From assembly GCA_016716265.1 (NCBI GenBank), contig JADJWQ010000002.1, positions 643,001-707,000 of the forward strand: a stretch of DNA of 64,000 nt, written 5' to 3'. Every line of letters begins with the position of its first letter. Position 1 is the first letter of the stretch. Position numbers and translations under genes: made by a program. This DNA is from Planctomycetota bacterium (lineage in GTDB: Bacteria > Planctomycetota > UBA1135 > UBA2386). Shown here piece after piece: positions 34,401-44,376 of the stretch. The notes below the pieces were generated by a model. That model was given only the letters and a program-made list of their open reading frames with translations. It was not told where the DNA came from and did no database searches.

Positions 34401-35675
34401 GGTCTGCTCCCACAGGCAGAGCTGTGCGCCGAGCAGCGGGACGTCGGGGGCGAACGTCGCGACGGGCAGCGGGCTGTCGCGGTTGCCGAACTCGCGGGGG
34501 TGCCACGCGTAGGCGTCGGCGGCGCTCGGGGCACGGCCCTGCGTCGGCACGAGGTAGAGCGGCCACCAGCCGCAGTTGACGACGTCGAAGCCGGCGGCGG
34601 CCAGCCGGTCGGGCGGATTGGTGTCGAGGCTCCAGGCCATCACCACGAGGTCGCGCGGGATCGCGGCAGCCGGGGTGCCGGTGCCGCGGAAGCCCTCCCA
34701 CACGATGGGGCGGCGGCCATGGCCGCGGATCAGCTCGCACATGCGTGCGATGAAATGGGCGTACAGCTCGTCGGTGTCGCCGGCGAGCGCGTTCGTCAGG
34801 CCGTGGGCCTCGCAATAGGTCCGGTACTCGGAAACTCCGAGCAGACCGCCGGCCGCCACCTCGTCGGCGCCGAAATGCAGGTACGGGCTGTCGGTGAACA
34901 CGTCGCAGAGTTCGCCGAGCAGTGCGTCGAGCGCCGCGTAGGCGCGCTCGTTCGCCATGTTGACGACGCCGGTGCTGCGCGCCGCGCCGGTCGCCGGGTC
35001 GACGGTGCCGAAGCGGTCGGGGTAGGCACGGCCGAGCAGGCTCGCGTGCCCGGGCACGTCGATCTCGGGCACCAGCGTGACCCCGCGTTCGATGGCGTGG
35101 GCGACCAGCGCAGTCAGCTCGTCGCGCGTGTAGTGGCGGCGCGTGCCGTCGGGGAACACGGACGGCACCGCCGGCAGCGTGCGCGATGGGAACGTGAACG
35201 ACTGATCGTCGCTCAGGTGGAGGTGCAGGAACGGCACCTTGTGGAGCGCGAGCAGGTCGATCGCGGCCCGCAGCGCGTCGACGTCGTGCCAGAACCGCGC
35301 AACGTCGAGCAGCACGCCGCGGTACGGGAGGTCGGGGCCGTCGTCGATCCGCAGGCGCGGTAGCTCGACGGTGTGGTCCGGAGCCGCGGTCGCCGCGAGC
35401 TGGCGCAGCGTCGCGCGCCCCCAGGCGAGCCCGCGGGCGTCGCCGGCGACCAGCTCGACGCCGCGGTCGATCGTCAGGCGGTAGCGCTCCGGGCCGAGCT
35501 GCGGGTCGATGCGCCCGTCGATGGCGACCGGCGTCGCGGACCCGGGTCCGCTCGCGGGCAGGCGGATCGCACCGCCGAGGTGCTCGACGGTGCGTGGCCA
35601 GGGCACCAGCGCGAGGTCCTGGGCGACGCTCGCCGGGGCGAGCAGGATGGCGGCGACGGCGAGCGGGCGGAGCAT
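31407..35675 (-). CDS. Exported multidomain GH20 hexosaminidase / SGNH esterase
   Basis: Encodes 1422 residues from the ATG at 35675, giving the signal peptide MLRPLAVAAILLAPASVAQ. Residues about 20-150 look like a GH20b domain and 150-480 like the GH20 barrel, with 'LHLSDDQSFTF', 'VPEIDVPGHASLL' and the catalytic Asp271-Glu272 pair in LHFGADEV. A PA14-like module follows (LRSDDGLAELWLGG). Next come a discoidin (F5/8 type C) module ('WLEVDLGDIHAIDRVRVVTY') and Gly/Thr-rich beta-helix repeats of the autotransporter type. A C-terminal SGNH/GDSL esterase ends the protein: FGDSIT with Ser1211, RNRGINGG, FIGINDV, and DGIHPT with Asp1395 and His1398. It likely removes N-acetylhexosamines and acetyl esters from one glycan. 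Confidence 0.9.
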   Translation of the reverse strand: MLRPLAVAAILLAPASVAQDLALVPWPRTVEHLGGAIRLPASGPGSATPVAIDGRIDPQLGPERYRLTIDRGVELVAGDARGLAWGRATLRQLAATAAPDHTVELPRLRIDDGPDLPYRGVLLDVARFWHDVDALRAAIDLLALHKVPFLHLHLSDDQSFTFPSRTLPAVPSVFPDGTRRHYTRDELTALVAHAIERGVTLVPEIDVPGHASLLGRAYPDRFGTVDPATGAARSTGVVNMANERAYAALDALLGELCDVFTDSPYLHFGADEVAAGGLLGVSEYRTYCEAHGLTNALAGDTDELYAHFIARMCELIRGHGRRPIVWEGFRGTGTPAAAIPRDLVVMAWSLDTNPPDRLAAAGFDVVNCGWWPLYLVPTQGRAPSAADAYAWHPREFGNRDSPLPVATFAPDVPLLGAQLCLWEQTPDVAIQLLRTRLPAIAERTWTPDRPRAFADFASRVERLAPLVDQVLADGPRPPPDTREPCYRYRFFPAPPRLGWDAMPDLAASTPARSGTLGRATPERIASINARLFARIEPFGHVDTRIPDAFEPYALELHGRVRVPTDGPHEFLLRSDDGLAELWLGGTRVAWRQHPGSPAHDVTRGDLRAGVHELTLRYFFRSIRNELNLRVRLPGAAEPIAFEELLLPLDAPPAELAPTPQPFVAATPPATASLATGRPVRCSGGTEGAMLPMLAVDGDPSNASGWHAHPYPQWLEVDLGDIHAIDRVRVVTYHDGHRAYRYTVEASADGATWTTVGDHRSAREPAGPAGIEDRFPPTPARFVRVDLLHNTANVGVHLNELAVWADAEARDRTPAGASLTVTPDAPVPQLPDGTAIHTLTFDASLSAATLVRAGSLRLDDGALVDYRRTPTPSNQTLAADRLQVDGTVTLRNDNAWTHDAHLLRIAAPLAGTGTVVIAGDADGGVELTADSSATFDGTIRVDGGMLVVRRPGALGAADTRVTLRGGKLFLAAVALPQALRVDADATLWLGGPVTLTGGIHLAAGATLTIDSGGGNPLTFAAPVTGAGTLRIAGAAGSTTPLRVAAGGTIAATVGVVLAGPDRVELALATDADCQLGAWSLATDCALRCRPDAPDRVALAAREPWTGALRIVGFDPDADRALLTAGTLPASGSAGVGFVAPRGRPAELYRAVVDPDGALRPGALVAPRDPPFATDPAADAARRSRYECQGLAALAAADSPLRAGDVVSCFGDSITWLGGVTGRIESAVLPLGVQVRNRGINGGGVADLRDGSPRSAREGGRTDADGDAAQAPFADVLRADRTAVAVVFIGINDVTWRGTPEPDFEAGLRELCRHSAEVGARTVLATPFLAGELPDGTNPHDPRIDRFAAIVRSVAAREGATLVDLRAASIAWLQNHNRTLRLDGTLAAAPRGLLTHDGIHPTATGDELVAQLLADGIRRALDRR

Positions 35676-35785
35676 CGTGGGAGGCGAACGGCGCCGAGGT
35701 GCGCCGTCCCGAGGATACGCATCGGTGCCGGCAGCCGCAGGACACGAGATTGGACAGGGGACGACCCGCGGCCGACGATGCCGCC

Positions 35786-36619
<834 letters not shown>

Positions 36620-36641
36620 GTGCGCCGCGCGAGCGTCCGCC

Positions 36642-37751
36642 TCAGCCGAGCAGCTGGCCGATCCGCTCGTCGACGGCGCGGCCGATCGCGTCGCGCGTCT
36701 GTCGGTAGATCTCCAGATTGCCGCCGTAGGGATCGGGGATGCCGCCGCCGGACGGGTCGAGCAGGTCGACGTGGTCGGTGCGCTCGGGGGCGAGGTTCCG
36801 CACCGCGACCAGGTGCGCCGGGGCCAGGCAGTAGACCTGGTCGGCGCCGCGGATCGCGTCGGCGGTCAGGAGCCGCGCACGGTGCGCGCTCAGGTCGAGG
36901 CCGACCTCGCGGGCGGACTCCAGGCTGCCGTCGCTGACCGGCTCGTCCTCCTGCGCCGTCGTGCCGGCGCTCTGGAAGTCGAGCCCGTGGGCGAGCACCA
37001 GGTCGTCGGTCGTGTGCAGGCGGCGCGCCGCCGCGCGGCGCGCGAGCGCCTGGGCGAGCGGCGAGCGGCAGGTGTTCCCCGAGCACACGAACAGCACGGT
37101 GCGCGCCGCCGCGCGGTGGATCTCGGCCGCCGACAGCGTGCCTTCGCGCAGGATCTCGAGCTCGCCGATGTCCGGCGGCGAGCCGTTGTGTTCCGCGTCG
37201 GTGGAGCCGCGCCAGCGCACGACGGTCGACGCCTGCTCGAGAGGAGGGCGACCCGCGTCGTAGAGGCGGTCGACGCGGTCGCCGAAGCGGGCGGCGATCT
37301 CGTCGGGGTCGACCAGCGGCTGCTGGCCGCTGCGATTGACGCTGGTCAGGTAGAGGCTGTGGCCGAGCTCGCGGATCACCGCGCGGGTGAACGCATGACC
37401 GGGCAGTCGCACGCCGATCGTGCCGACGCCGCCGCGGGCCGGCAGCACGATCGTCAGCGGGCCTGGCCAGTAGCGGTCGAGCAGCCGTGCGACGCGCGGC
37501 GGGACGCGGTCGACCAGCGCGTCGAGGTCGCTGCGGTCCGCGACGTGGTGCGTGAAGATCAGCTCGGCGGGGCGGTCCTTCAGCTCGCGGATCCGATCGA
37601 CGCTGCGCTCGTCACCCGGGGCGGCCGCGAGGCCGTAGACGGTCTCGGTGGGCAGGACGACGATCTCCCCGGCGCGGATCGCCGCCGCCGCCTCGCGCGC
37701 GAGGTCGGCGGCGGGAGGGCCGGGGGGGACCGGAACACGTCGCAGCGTCAT
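36642..37751 (-). CDS. Fusion of Sua5/YrdC tRNA-modification domain and low-molecular-weight phosphatase
   Basis: Encodes 369 residues from the ATG at 37751. Residues 1-200 are a YrdC/Sua5 domain: 'GEIVVLPTETVYGLAAAPGD', 'DRYWPGPLTIVLPARGG', GVRLPGH and SVNRSGQQPL. It makes threonylcarbamoyl-adenylate for the t6A modification of tRNAs. Residues about 218-369 are a low-molecular-weight protein-tyrosine phosphatase with the CX5R loop VLFVCSGNTCRSPLAQ (Cys223) and the acid loop DPYGGN (Asp340). In Firmicutes the two functions are separate neighbouring genes (ywlC, ywlE); here they are one protein. Starts are divergent from the histidine-kinase gene, with 105 bases between. Confidence 0.92.
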   Translation of the reverse strand: MTLRRVPVPPGPPAADLAREAAAAIRAGEIVVLPTETVYGLAAAPGDERSVDRIRELKDRPAELIFTHHVADRSDLDALVDRVPPRVARLLDRYWPGPLTIVLPARGGVGTIGVRLPGHAFTRAVIRELGHSLYLTSVNRSGQQPLVDPDEIAARFGDRVDRLYDAGRPPLEQASTVVRWRGSTDAEHNGSPPDIGELEILREGTLSAAEIHRAAARTVLFVCSGNTCRSPLAQALARRAAARRLHTTDDLVLAHGLDFQSAGTTAQEDEPVSDGSLESAREVGLDLSAHRARLLTADAIRGADQVYCLAPAHLVAVRNLAPERTDHVDLLDPSGGGIPDPYGGNLEIYRQTRDAIGRAVDERIGQLLG

Positions 37752-37759
37752 GGGCGCGT

Positions 37760-37787
37760 TTGACTCGAGGTTGGGATCCGGTAGCTT
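37760..37787 (+). promoter_or_regulatory. Probable promoter of the two-component genes
   Basis: TTGACT (37760-37765) and TAGCTT (37782-37787) are separated by 16 bases, ending 69 bases before the ATG of the histidine-kinase gene. It is the best -35 match in the window. It lies in the divergent gap just behind the start of the Sua5-phosphatase fusion. Confidence 0.6.
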
Positions 37788-37856
37788 GCCCGGCTTGGCC
37801 CTGTCGCACGGCCGCCGGTGGCGTTCCCCGCGCTCCGCGCGGCCCCTCAAGGTCCC

Positions 37857-38716
37857 ATGAGCGAGACCGGATCGCAAGTGCCGAGCGCGGACGAGCGGCG
37901 TGAGCCCGAGCCGGACCCCGCGGCCGCTCCGGGGGGCGAGGCCGGGTCGAAGCTCCGCTCCGAGGCGGTCTCCGAGCGCGTTCGGCTCCGGCAGCTCGCG
38001 CGGCTCGGCGCGCTGTTCGCGGGCTTCGCCCACGAGATCCGCAACCCGCTGTCGACGATCCGGCTGAACCTCCAGCTCGTGAAGGAGGATCTCGGTGAGG
38101 CGCAGGCGGAGCTCCCGCCGCGGATCGGTCGGCGGCTGGCGGTCGTCGAGACCGAGGTCGCGCGCCTGCAGGCGATCCTCGAGCAGTTCCTCGGCTACGT
38201 GCGGGTCCCGCGGCTGCAGCTGCGCGAGCTCGACCTCAACGCGATGCTGCTCGACATCATCGAGTTCACGGGGCCGGAGGTCCGCGCCAAAGGCGTCGCG
38301 GTGCGGTTCTTCGGCGCGCCCGAGCTCGGCCCGATCCGCGCCGACCCGGACCAGCTCCGGGCGGTCGTCGTGAACCTGCTGCGCAACGCGCTCGACGCGT
38401 GCAGCGACGGTGACGAGATCCTGGTTCGCACGCGCGCATTGCCCGAGGGCGCGCTGGTCGTCGTGGCCGACACCGGCTGCGGGATGCCGCCCGACGTCCT
38501 CGAGCGCGCGTTCCAGCCGTACTTCAGCACCAAGAAGAGCGGCACCGGCCTCGGCCTGCCGACCGTGCGCCGGATCGTCGAGCAGCACGGCGGGTCGGTC
38601 GCGGTGGACTCGGAGCCGGGGCGCGGCACGCAGTTCACGATCCGGCTGCCGGCCGACGGCGGCGGCGGTGGCGAGGAGGTCGGCGAGGCGGACACCGGCA
38701 CGGGCGAGGAGGGCGC

Positions 38717-38720
<4 letters not shown>
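37857..38720 (+). CDS. Sensor histidine kinase, NtrB-like
   Basis: Encodes 287 residues from the ATG at 37857. No transmembrane segment or recognisable sensor domain precedes the kinase core, so it is probably cytoplasmic. The phosphoacceptor helix is ALFAGFAHEIRNPLSTIRLN (His about 59). The ATPase part has the N box NLLRNALDACSDG, G1 box VVADTGCGMP, F box FQPYFSTKKSGTGLGL and G2. The tail is Gly/Glu-rich. The stop overlaps the start of the response regulator gene (ATGA), which makes it the cognate kinase of that sigma-54 activator. Confidence 0.93.
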
Positions 38721-40072
<1,352 letters not shown>

Positions 40073-40142
40073 CGGGCGGCCGGTCCCCGGGGCCGGCGCC
40101 GCCGACTGGACGGACCGCCACCCCGTCGGGCACGCTGGGCGG

Positions 40143-43112
40143 ATGCTCTGCGTGTCGCCGTTCCGAGGTCGCCTGCTCGCCGCGCTCCTGGTCGCCCTGC
40201 TGCCCGAGGCCCACGCCGCCGCGCAGGGCACCGACGAGCTGTACGGCGAGGACGTCGAGTCGGCCCAGCGCTACCTCGTGCGGGGCGAGCTCGGTCGCGC
40301 GCGCGCCCTCTGCGACGAGGTGCTGGCCGACTGGGAGTCGATGCGCGGCAGCGACGACGCGCCGCGGCCGGAGACCGCGGCGGCGTGCCGCGCGATGTTG
40401 CTGGAGATCGACCTGCGGCAGGGCGACTACCCGGCGGTCGTCGCGGCCAGCGACCAGCTGCCCGCAGAGCTGGCGAGCAGTACCGCGGTGCGGCTGCGGC
40501 TGTGCGAGGCGCTGACGCGGACCGGCGACTACGAGCGCGCCGAGCGCGAGCTGCGCGACCTTGCGACGCGGTCCGACGGCGCGGCGTCGGTCGAGGCACA
40601 GGTCAGGCTCGGCGAGCTGCTGCTGGAGACCGGCCGGCGCGAGGAAGGGCGCGCGCGCCTGGACGGGGTCGCGGCCGCGATCGGTCCGGAGGCGACGCCC
40701 GAGGTGCGCTACCTGGCGGCGCGGGCGCTGACGAAGCTCGGCGGCCGACGCAACATCGAGCGCGCCTCGGTCCTGCTGCGCGACGTGATCCAGGCGGACC
40801 CCGACCACGCGCCGTCGCGCGTGCTGTTCGCCGAGCTGCGCTTCGTGGCATTCGGGGAATGGGAGGGCGCCGAGAGCGGCGAGTCGCTGCTCCAGGACGT
40901 GCTCGAGCGCAACGGTGAGGTCGAGGAGGCGCTGGTGCTGCTCTACCGGATCCGCAGCATCAACATCCGGCTCGACCCGGCGAGGACGGCGGAGTACCTG
41001 GAGCGGGCGCTGGGCGTCAATCCGCGCAGCGTGCCGGCGCTGCTGGAGAAGGGCGTGTCGCTGATCGACGACCGGCGCTTCCAGGAGGGCACGGCCGTGC
41101 TCGATCAGGCGTTGCGCGTCAATCCCCGCGACAAGCGCGTGCTCGCGCAGCGCGCGGTGGTCGCGGCATTGCGCGGCGACGACGACGGTGCCCGGCGGTT
41201 CCGCGAGCTGGCGATGGCCGTCGACCCGGGGTTCGACGGCGTCGACGTCGCCTTCGGCGACCGGCTGGTGTCGCTCTACCGGTTCGGGGACGCGGTCGAG
41301 CACTACGAGCGCGCGCGGCAGCGCGACCCCGCCGACGTCGACGCCATCGAGGGTCTCGCCAAGGCGCTGATCTACAGCGGTCGCGGCGAGGACGGGCAGA
41401 AGCTCCTGCTGCGCGCGCGCGAGCTCGAGCCCGGCTACGTGGATCCGTGGCGCAACAACATGATCGCCGTGCAGGAGCTGCTCGACGAGGAGTACGAGCG
41501 GGTCGAGCGCGAGGGTTTCGTGTTCCTGCTGCACCGTGCCGACCGCGAGGTACTGGAGCGCTACCTGGTGCCGTACGAGGAGGAGGCCCGCCGCGTGCTC
41601 GGCGCGAAGTACGGCCTGATCCCGGAGGAGCGCACGCGCGTGGAGGTGCTGCACCGGTGGGACGACTTCTCGGTGCGCACGATCGGCTTCCGCGGCTTCA
41701 CGGCTCTCGGCGCGTGCTTCGGCCCGTTCATCACGCTGGTGTCACCGCAGGATCCGGATCTGCGCCGCAACGACTTCATGTGGACGGCGACGGTCTGGCA
41801 CGAGTACACGCACGTGCTGACGCTCGCATTGAGCGCGCACCGCGTGCCGCGCTGGCTGACCGAGGGCTTCTCGGTGCACGAGGAGCGCGCGCGCAACCCG
41901 GCGTGGGAGCGCGGCATGGATCGGGAGCTGCTCGACGCCTGGCACAACGGCCAGATCCCGCCGGTGCGGCTGATGAACCAGCTGTTCCGGGGACCGCGGA
42001 TCCTGTTCGGCTACTACCTCGGTGGCCAGATCGTCACCTACCTCAGCGACACCTACGGCTTCGACAAGGTCCTCGCGCTGCTGCGCGGCTACGCGCAGGA
42101 TCGATCGAGCGAGCAGATCGTCGAGGACGTGCTCGGCTTCGACACCGAGGAGCTCGACCGCCGGTTCCGCGCCTGGCTGTGGAAGCAGCACCTCGCGGAG
42201 CTGCGGATCGTGCCGCGTTTCGACGGTGCGAGCGTGGACCGCATGTTCGTGCAGATCGCGCGCGACCCGGACGACGTCGAGTCCCACGTGAAGCTCGCGT
42301 GGCACTTCGTGCAGCGCGGCGTGCTGGTCGACGCCGCAGCCCACGTGCGCGAGGTGGTGCGCCGCGATCCCGAGCACCCCGAGATCCAGCTCGTGCGCGC
42401 GGAGATGCGGCGGCAGGAGGGGCGGCTCCCGGAGGCTGCCGCGCTGTACGAGAAGGGCTTCGCGGCGGGCGCCGACGACTTCGACTCACGGATCCGCTAC
42501 GCGGACATCCTGCGTCAGCAGGGCGACCGCGACGGTGCGATCCAGCAGCTGCAGCTCGCGAAGCGCTGCTGGCCCGACTGCACGGATCAGGGGACGGCGC
42601 CCGAGCTGGTGCTCGCCAGGCTCTACGAAGAGATGGGCCGCACCGCGGAGGCGATGATGGAGCTGCGCACGTTCTGCCGGCGGACCGCGCGGGCGTTCGC
42701 GCCGCGGCGGCAGCTCGCCGCGTTCGCGCGGGACGCGGGCGACCGCGCGCAGGAGGCCGAGCTGCTCGACGAGGCCGTGCAGATCGATCCGTTCGTGCGC
42801 GACGTGCACGTGCGGCTCGGCGACGCCTACGTCGCGCTCGGCCGGCTGCAGGACGCGGTCCGCGAGCTCGAGGTCGCGCTCGCCGTGCTGCCGGAGCTCG
42901 ACCGCGACCAGCTGGGCAAGCCGCCCACCGAAGTGCTGCGCGCCGACTCGCCGGAGTTCCTCGCCAGCCAGGCGGAGGTGCGGGTCACGCTCGCCGGCGT
43001 GCTGCGTCGACTCGGCCGCGAGGACCGCGCGCGCGACCAGCTCGAGAGCGCGCTCCGGGAGGCGCCGGACAGCGATGCGGCCGAGCGCGCGCGACGGCTG
43101 CTCGAGCGCTGA
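40143..43112 (+). CDS. Exported TPR protein with gluzincin (peptidase MA-like) domain
   Basis: Encodes 989 residues from the ATG at 40143, with a signal peptide ending AHAAAQG. Residues 30-470 are TPR-type helices ('AEYLERALGVNPRSVPALLE', 'VEHYERARQRDPADVDAIEG'). The middle holds a zinc metallopeptidase: HEYTH (His553, Glu554, His557) in 'VWHEYTHVLTLAL', and downstream LTEGFSVHEE giving the third metal ligand Glu, the gluzincin arrangement of peptidase MA-like families. More TPR-like units follow to the C terminus ('ETAEAMMELRTFC'-type pairs). It is probably an extracytoplasmic protease with a repeat scaffold. It follows the NtrC-like gene after 70 bases. Confidence 0.85.
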   Translation: MLCVSPFRGRLLAALLVALLPEAHAAAQGTDELYGEDVESAQRYLVRGELGRARALCDEVLADWESMRGSDDAPRPETAAACRAMLLEIDLRQGDYPAVVAASDQLPAELASSTAVRLRLCEALTRTGDYERAERELRDLATRSDGAASVEAQVRLGELLLETGRREEGRARLDGVAAAIGPEATPEVRYLAARALTKLGGRRNIERASVLLRDVIQADPDHAPSRVLFAELRFVAFGEWEGAESGESLLQDVLERNGEVEEALVLLYRIRSINIRLDPARTAEYLERALGVNPRSVPALLEKGVSLIDDRRFQEGTAVLDQALRVNPRDKRVLAQRAVVAALRGDDDGARRFRELAMAVDPGFDGVDVAFGDRLVSLYRFGDAVEHYERARQRDPADVDAIEGLAKALIYSGRGEDGQKLLLRARELEPGYVDPWRNNMIAVQELLDEEYERVEREGFVFLLHRADREVLERYLVPYEEEARRVLGAKYGLIPEERTRVEVLHRWDDFSVRTIGFRGFTALGACFGPFITLVSPQDPDLRRNDFMWTATVWHEYTHVLTLALSAHRVPRWLTEGFSVHEERARNPAWERGMDRELLDAWHNGQIPPVRLMNQLFRGPRILFGYYLGGQIVTYLSDTYGFDKVLALLRGYAQDRSSEQIVEDVLGFDTEELDRRFRAWLWKQHLAELRIVPRFDGASVDRMFVQIARDPDDVESHVKLAWHFVQRGVLVDAAAHVREVVRRDPEHPEIQLVRAEMRRQEGRLPEAAALYEKGFAAGADDFDSRIRYADILRQQGDRDGAIQQLQLAKRCWPDCTDQGTAPELVLARLYEEMGRTAEAMMELRTFCRRTARAFAPRRQLAAFARDAGDRAQEAELLDEAVQIDPFVRDVHVRLGDAYVALGRLQDAVRELEVALAVLPELDRDQLGKPPTEVLRADSPEFLASQAEVRVTLAGVLRRLGREDRARDQLESALREAPDSDAAERARRLLER

Positions 43113-43173
43113 CGGCGCCGGGCTGTGTCTTGTCGCTGTCCCGGGGCGGCAGTACCGTCTCGCGTTGCTCGCG

Positions 43174-44376
43174 ATGCAGGCCCTGCTGGATTCGACCTGG
43201 AAGAACATCGAGCCCGCACTGCGGGGGCGCGTCGGCGCTGCGGTGTTCGAGAGCTGGTTGGCGGTGCTGCGACCGCTCGCGATGGAGCGCGGCGTGTTCT
43301 ACCTCGAGGCGCCGAGCCGGCTCGTGGCCGAACGGGTTCAGCAGTTCCACAGCGAGCTGCTCGAGGCGGAGCTGTCGCGCGAGTTCGGCACCCGGGTCGG
43401 CGTCTCGATCCAGGCGCGGCCCGATGCGTCACTGATCGCCGACGTCGAGGTCGGACCGAGCCGGCCGATCGTCGATCCGAGCAACCGGACCGCGTGGCTG
43501 GCGTTGCGGGCGCTCCTCGAAGGTCGGGAGCTGCCGTCGACGCAGTTCCTGTTCCACGGTCCGCGCGGCACCGGCAAGACCTTCCTGCTCGCCTGGTGGC
43601 GGTCGGCGCGACGGCAGCGCGTCGCGTGGTTCGACGGCGAAGGGCTCGTGCGCGCGTTCCAGAGCGCGTTCCGCGAGCATCGGGTCGAGGGCCTGCGCGC
43701 GGAGCTGGCGGGCGACGCCGACCTCGTGATCGACGAGCTGCACCGCATCGCCGGGCACGAGCGCATCCAGCGGGAGCTCGCCAAGGTGCTCGAGCTCCGC
43801 GCCGAACGGGATCTCGTGACGGTGCTCGCCTCCCGGCACCACCCGCACGAGCTGCGCGACTGCGACCCGTCGCTCGCCACCTGGCTGCTCGCCGGTTTCG
43901 TCGTGCGCCTCGAACTGCCGAGCCACGACGCGCGGCTCGCCTACCTGCGCGCGCTCGAGGGCCCGCGCTCGCAGAACGGTCGCGCCGACCCGATCGAGCG
44001 GCTCGCGCGGGAGGTGCGCGGTAGCTATCCGGAGCTGAAGCGCGCGTGGCTGTTCGAGCGGAACGCGCAGCCGCAGCTGCGCGACCACTACTTCCAGCTG
44101 ATCGATCCGCGCAGCGCGTTCGAGCGGGTGCGCGACCGCGTCGCCGAGAAGTTCGGCGTGCCGGCCGACGAGCTGGTCGGGCAGAGCCAGCGGCGCGTGG
44201 TCAGCCACGCGCGGAAGGTGCTGTCGTGGTTGTGTGTGCGGTCCGGTCTGAGCCGAGCGGAGGTCGGTCGTTACCTGGGGCGGACGCGCGCGGCGATCAG
44301 CTACTCGATCCGGTCGCTGACGGACGAGCTCGAGAACGACGCGGAGCAGCGCCGCGACCTCGAGGGGATGCTGTGA
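43174..44376 (+). CDS. Divergent DnaA-like replication initiator
   Basis: Encodes 400 residues from the ATG at 43174. Residues 1-80 have the DnaA domain I pattern (W..I...L...F..WL..L...AP...V). The AAA+ domain follows almost at once, with Walker A GPRGTGKT (about 129-136) and Walker B LVIDELHRI, without the long domain II. The last 85 residues align with domain IV ('VAEKFGVPADELVGQSQRRV' then 'VGRYLGRTRAAISYSIRSL'). The DnaA signature GGRDHSTVxHA is replaced by LGRTRAAISYSI, so box recognition may differ. It could be the main initiator of a divergent lineage or an extra regulator. The stop overlaps tmk (GTGA). Confidence 0.78.
   Translation: MQALLDSTWKNIEPALRGRVGAAVFESWLAVLRPLAMERGVFYLEAPSRLVAERVQQFHSELLEAELSREFGTRVGVSIQARPDASLIADVEVGPSRPIVDPSNRTAWLALRALLEGRELPSTQFLFHGPRGTGKTFLLAWWRSARRQRVAWFDGEGLVRAFQSAFREHRVEGLRAELAGDADLVIDELHRIAGHERIQRELAKVLELRAERDLVTVLASRHHPHELRDCDPSLATWLLAGFVVRLELPSHDARLAYLRALEGPRSQNGRADPIERLAREVRGSYPELKRAWLFERNAQPQLRDHYFQLIDPRSAFERVRDRVAEKFGVPADELVGQSQRRVVSHARKVLSWLCVRSGLSRAEVGRYLGRTRAAISYSIRSLTDELENDAEQRRDLEGML

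Noticed and set aside
40073..40142. Sigma-54 promoter between the NtrC-like gene and the TPR protease
   Set aside because: No GG-N10-GC pair with suitable flanks was found in this 70-base gap or in the gaps around it.
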